Assembly: GCA_026397915.1 (NCBI GenBank)
Contig: JAPLTX010000013.1
Coordinates: 1 to 40,394, forward strand
Source: Verrucomicrobiota bacterium
Lineage (GTDB): Bacteria; Verrucomicrobiota; Verrucomicrobiia; CAIQCK01
DNA: 40,394 nt
Direction of reading: 5' to 3'
Below are positions 39,892 through 40,394 of the stretch, piece by piece; the first letter of the stretch is position 1; each line of letters begins with the position of its first letter. The notes beneath the pieces were generated by a model. That model searched no databases. It saw nothing but the letters and a program-made list of their open reading frames with translations, and was not told the DNA's origin. The position numbers and the translations under genes are program-made.

Positions 39892-40394
39892 ATGAGCGAT
39901 AGTTGTTGCGAAGAAGTAGTGAAAGTGGGTCGTGACGTTCCTGATTTCGAGATGGAAACCTACGATCCGGCGGAGAGCGGATTCGGCAAGATCTCGCTGG
40001 CCGAATTGAAGAAGGCGAAGAAGTGGACGATCCTGGTGTTCTATCCGGCGGACTTCACGTTCGTCTGCCCGACGGAGCTGTCCGATCTCGCCGACAAATA
40101 CGAGACGCTGAAGAAGCTCGGCGCGGAGGACGTCTCGGTTTCGACCGACACGAAGTTCTCGCATCTGGCATGGAGAAATTCCGAGAAGCTGATGGAGAAC
40201 GTCAAATACCCGATGGGCGCCGACCCGACGGGCAAGGTCTCGAAGTTGTTCGGCGTGTATGACTGCGGCTCCGGCCTTGCGCTGCGCGGCACGTTCATCA
40301 TCAGCCCCGAAGGCAAGCTCGTTTCGTCCGAGGTGAACTTCTACAACTGCGGCCGCAACATGGACGAGCTGGCGCGCAAGATGGAGGCGAACGC
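39892..40394 (+). CDS. ahpC: AhpC/Prx-type peroxiredoxin (partial, 3' end outside window)
   Basis: The frame from ATG 39892 is open to the window edge (167 codons). GGAGG lies 9 nt upstream. The sequence has the 2-Cys peroxiredoxin core: TILVFYPADFTFVCPTEL with peroxidatic Cys59, and VSVSTDTKFSHLAW and LRGTFIISPEGKL further on. An extra CC pair at residues 5-6 is unusual. The resolving cysteine lies in or beyond the remaining part. The enzyme reduces peroxides with a thiol partner such as AhpF or thioredoxin. A TTGACT box at 39792 has only a poor second box 17 bp later, so the promoter is uncertain. Confidence 0.93.
   Translation, partial: MSDSCCEEVVKVGRDVPDFEMETYDPAESGFGKISLAELKKAKKWTILVFYPADFTFVCPTELSDLADKYETLKKLGAEDVSVSTDTKFSHLAWRNSEKLMENVKYPMGADPTGKVSKLFGVYDCGSGLALRGTFIISPEGKLVSSEVNFYNCGRNMDELARKMEAN

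Overview
The window is GC-rich, densely coded bacterial chromosome. It shows no rRNA, tRNA, phage module, transposase or CRISPR. The gene content suggests Verrucomicrobiota, with Planctomycetota as the alternative: an arylsulfatase, a ThuA-like protein, Tat-exported Gfo/Idh/MocA and aldo/keto reductases, a Tat-tagged DegT-type aminotransferase, a formylglycine-enzyme-like protein and a multihaem cytochrome with its own cytochrome b. This placement is inference from gene content, not a phylogeny.

Layout. Positions 1-5306 (minus strand) hold a damaged tandem family of Tat-signal DegT/DnrJ/EryC1 proteins: one full copy, a 3'-end relic of a second, and the start of a third running off the edge. 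A secreted CocE/NonD hydrolase and a sulfatase follow. Positions 5445-9074 carry a ThuA-domain protein, a YihX-like HAD phosphatase, a TPR protein ending in a small zincin domain, and an RluA-family pseudouridine synthase. Positions 9040-24373 (minus strand) form one long type II secretion / type IV pilus-like locus. In transcription order it reads TPR membrane protein, gspE, gspF, gspG, gspH, gspI, gspJ, gspK, gspL (PilM-PilN-like), gspM (PilO-like), a PilP/GspC-like protein, gspD, then a soluble Ser/Thr kinase with an N-terminal cyclic-nucleotide-binding domain and a C-terminal FHA domain. No prepilin peptidase lies in the window.

Positions 24463-28616 hold a Gfo/Idh/MocA oxidoreductase with a recognisable promoter, two secreted proteins of unknown function in visibly lower-GC DNA, and a truncated gene fragment. 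Positions 28700-29037 are an unusual indel-free 21-bp tandem array with dyad-symmetric units. It lies just past the 3' end of a two-gene electron-transfer unit (seven-haem membrane-anchored cytochrome c, then a small cytochrome b-like protein). The rest holds an FGE-fold protein without the catalytic cysteines, an ApbE flavin transferase, a TIM-barrel sugar isomerase/epimerase, a lipoprotein, an LptF/LptG permease, a Crp/Fnr regulator divergent from a radical SAM/SPASM protein of the haem-biosynthesis type, a Tat-exported aldo/keto reductase, and the 5' part of a peroxiredoxin.

The most unusual signals are repeat-derived. Three consecutive pseudopilin genes (gspH, gspI, gspJ) have prepilin leaders built from three different low-complexity repeats placed directly before the conserved cleavage site. 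In gspJ the repeat is a perfect 28-bp inverted repeat starting 18 nt into the gene. The 21-bp array is the second candidate for an undescribed element.
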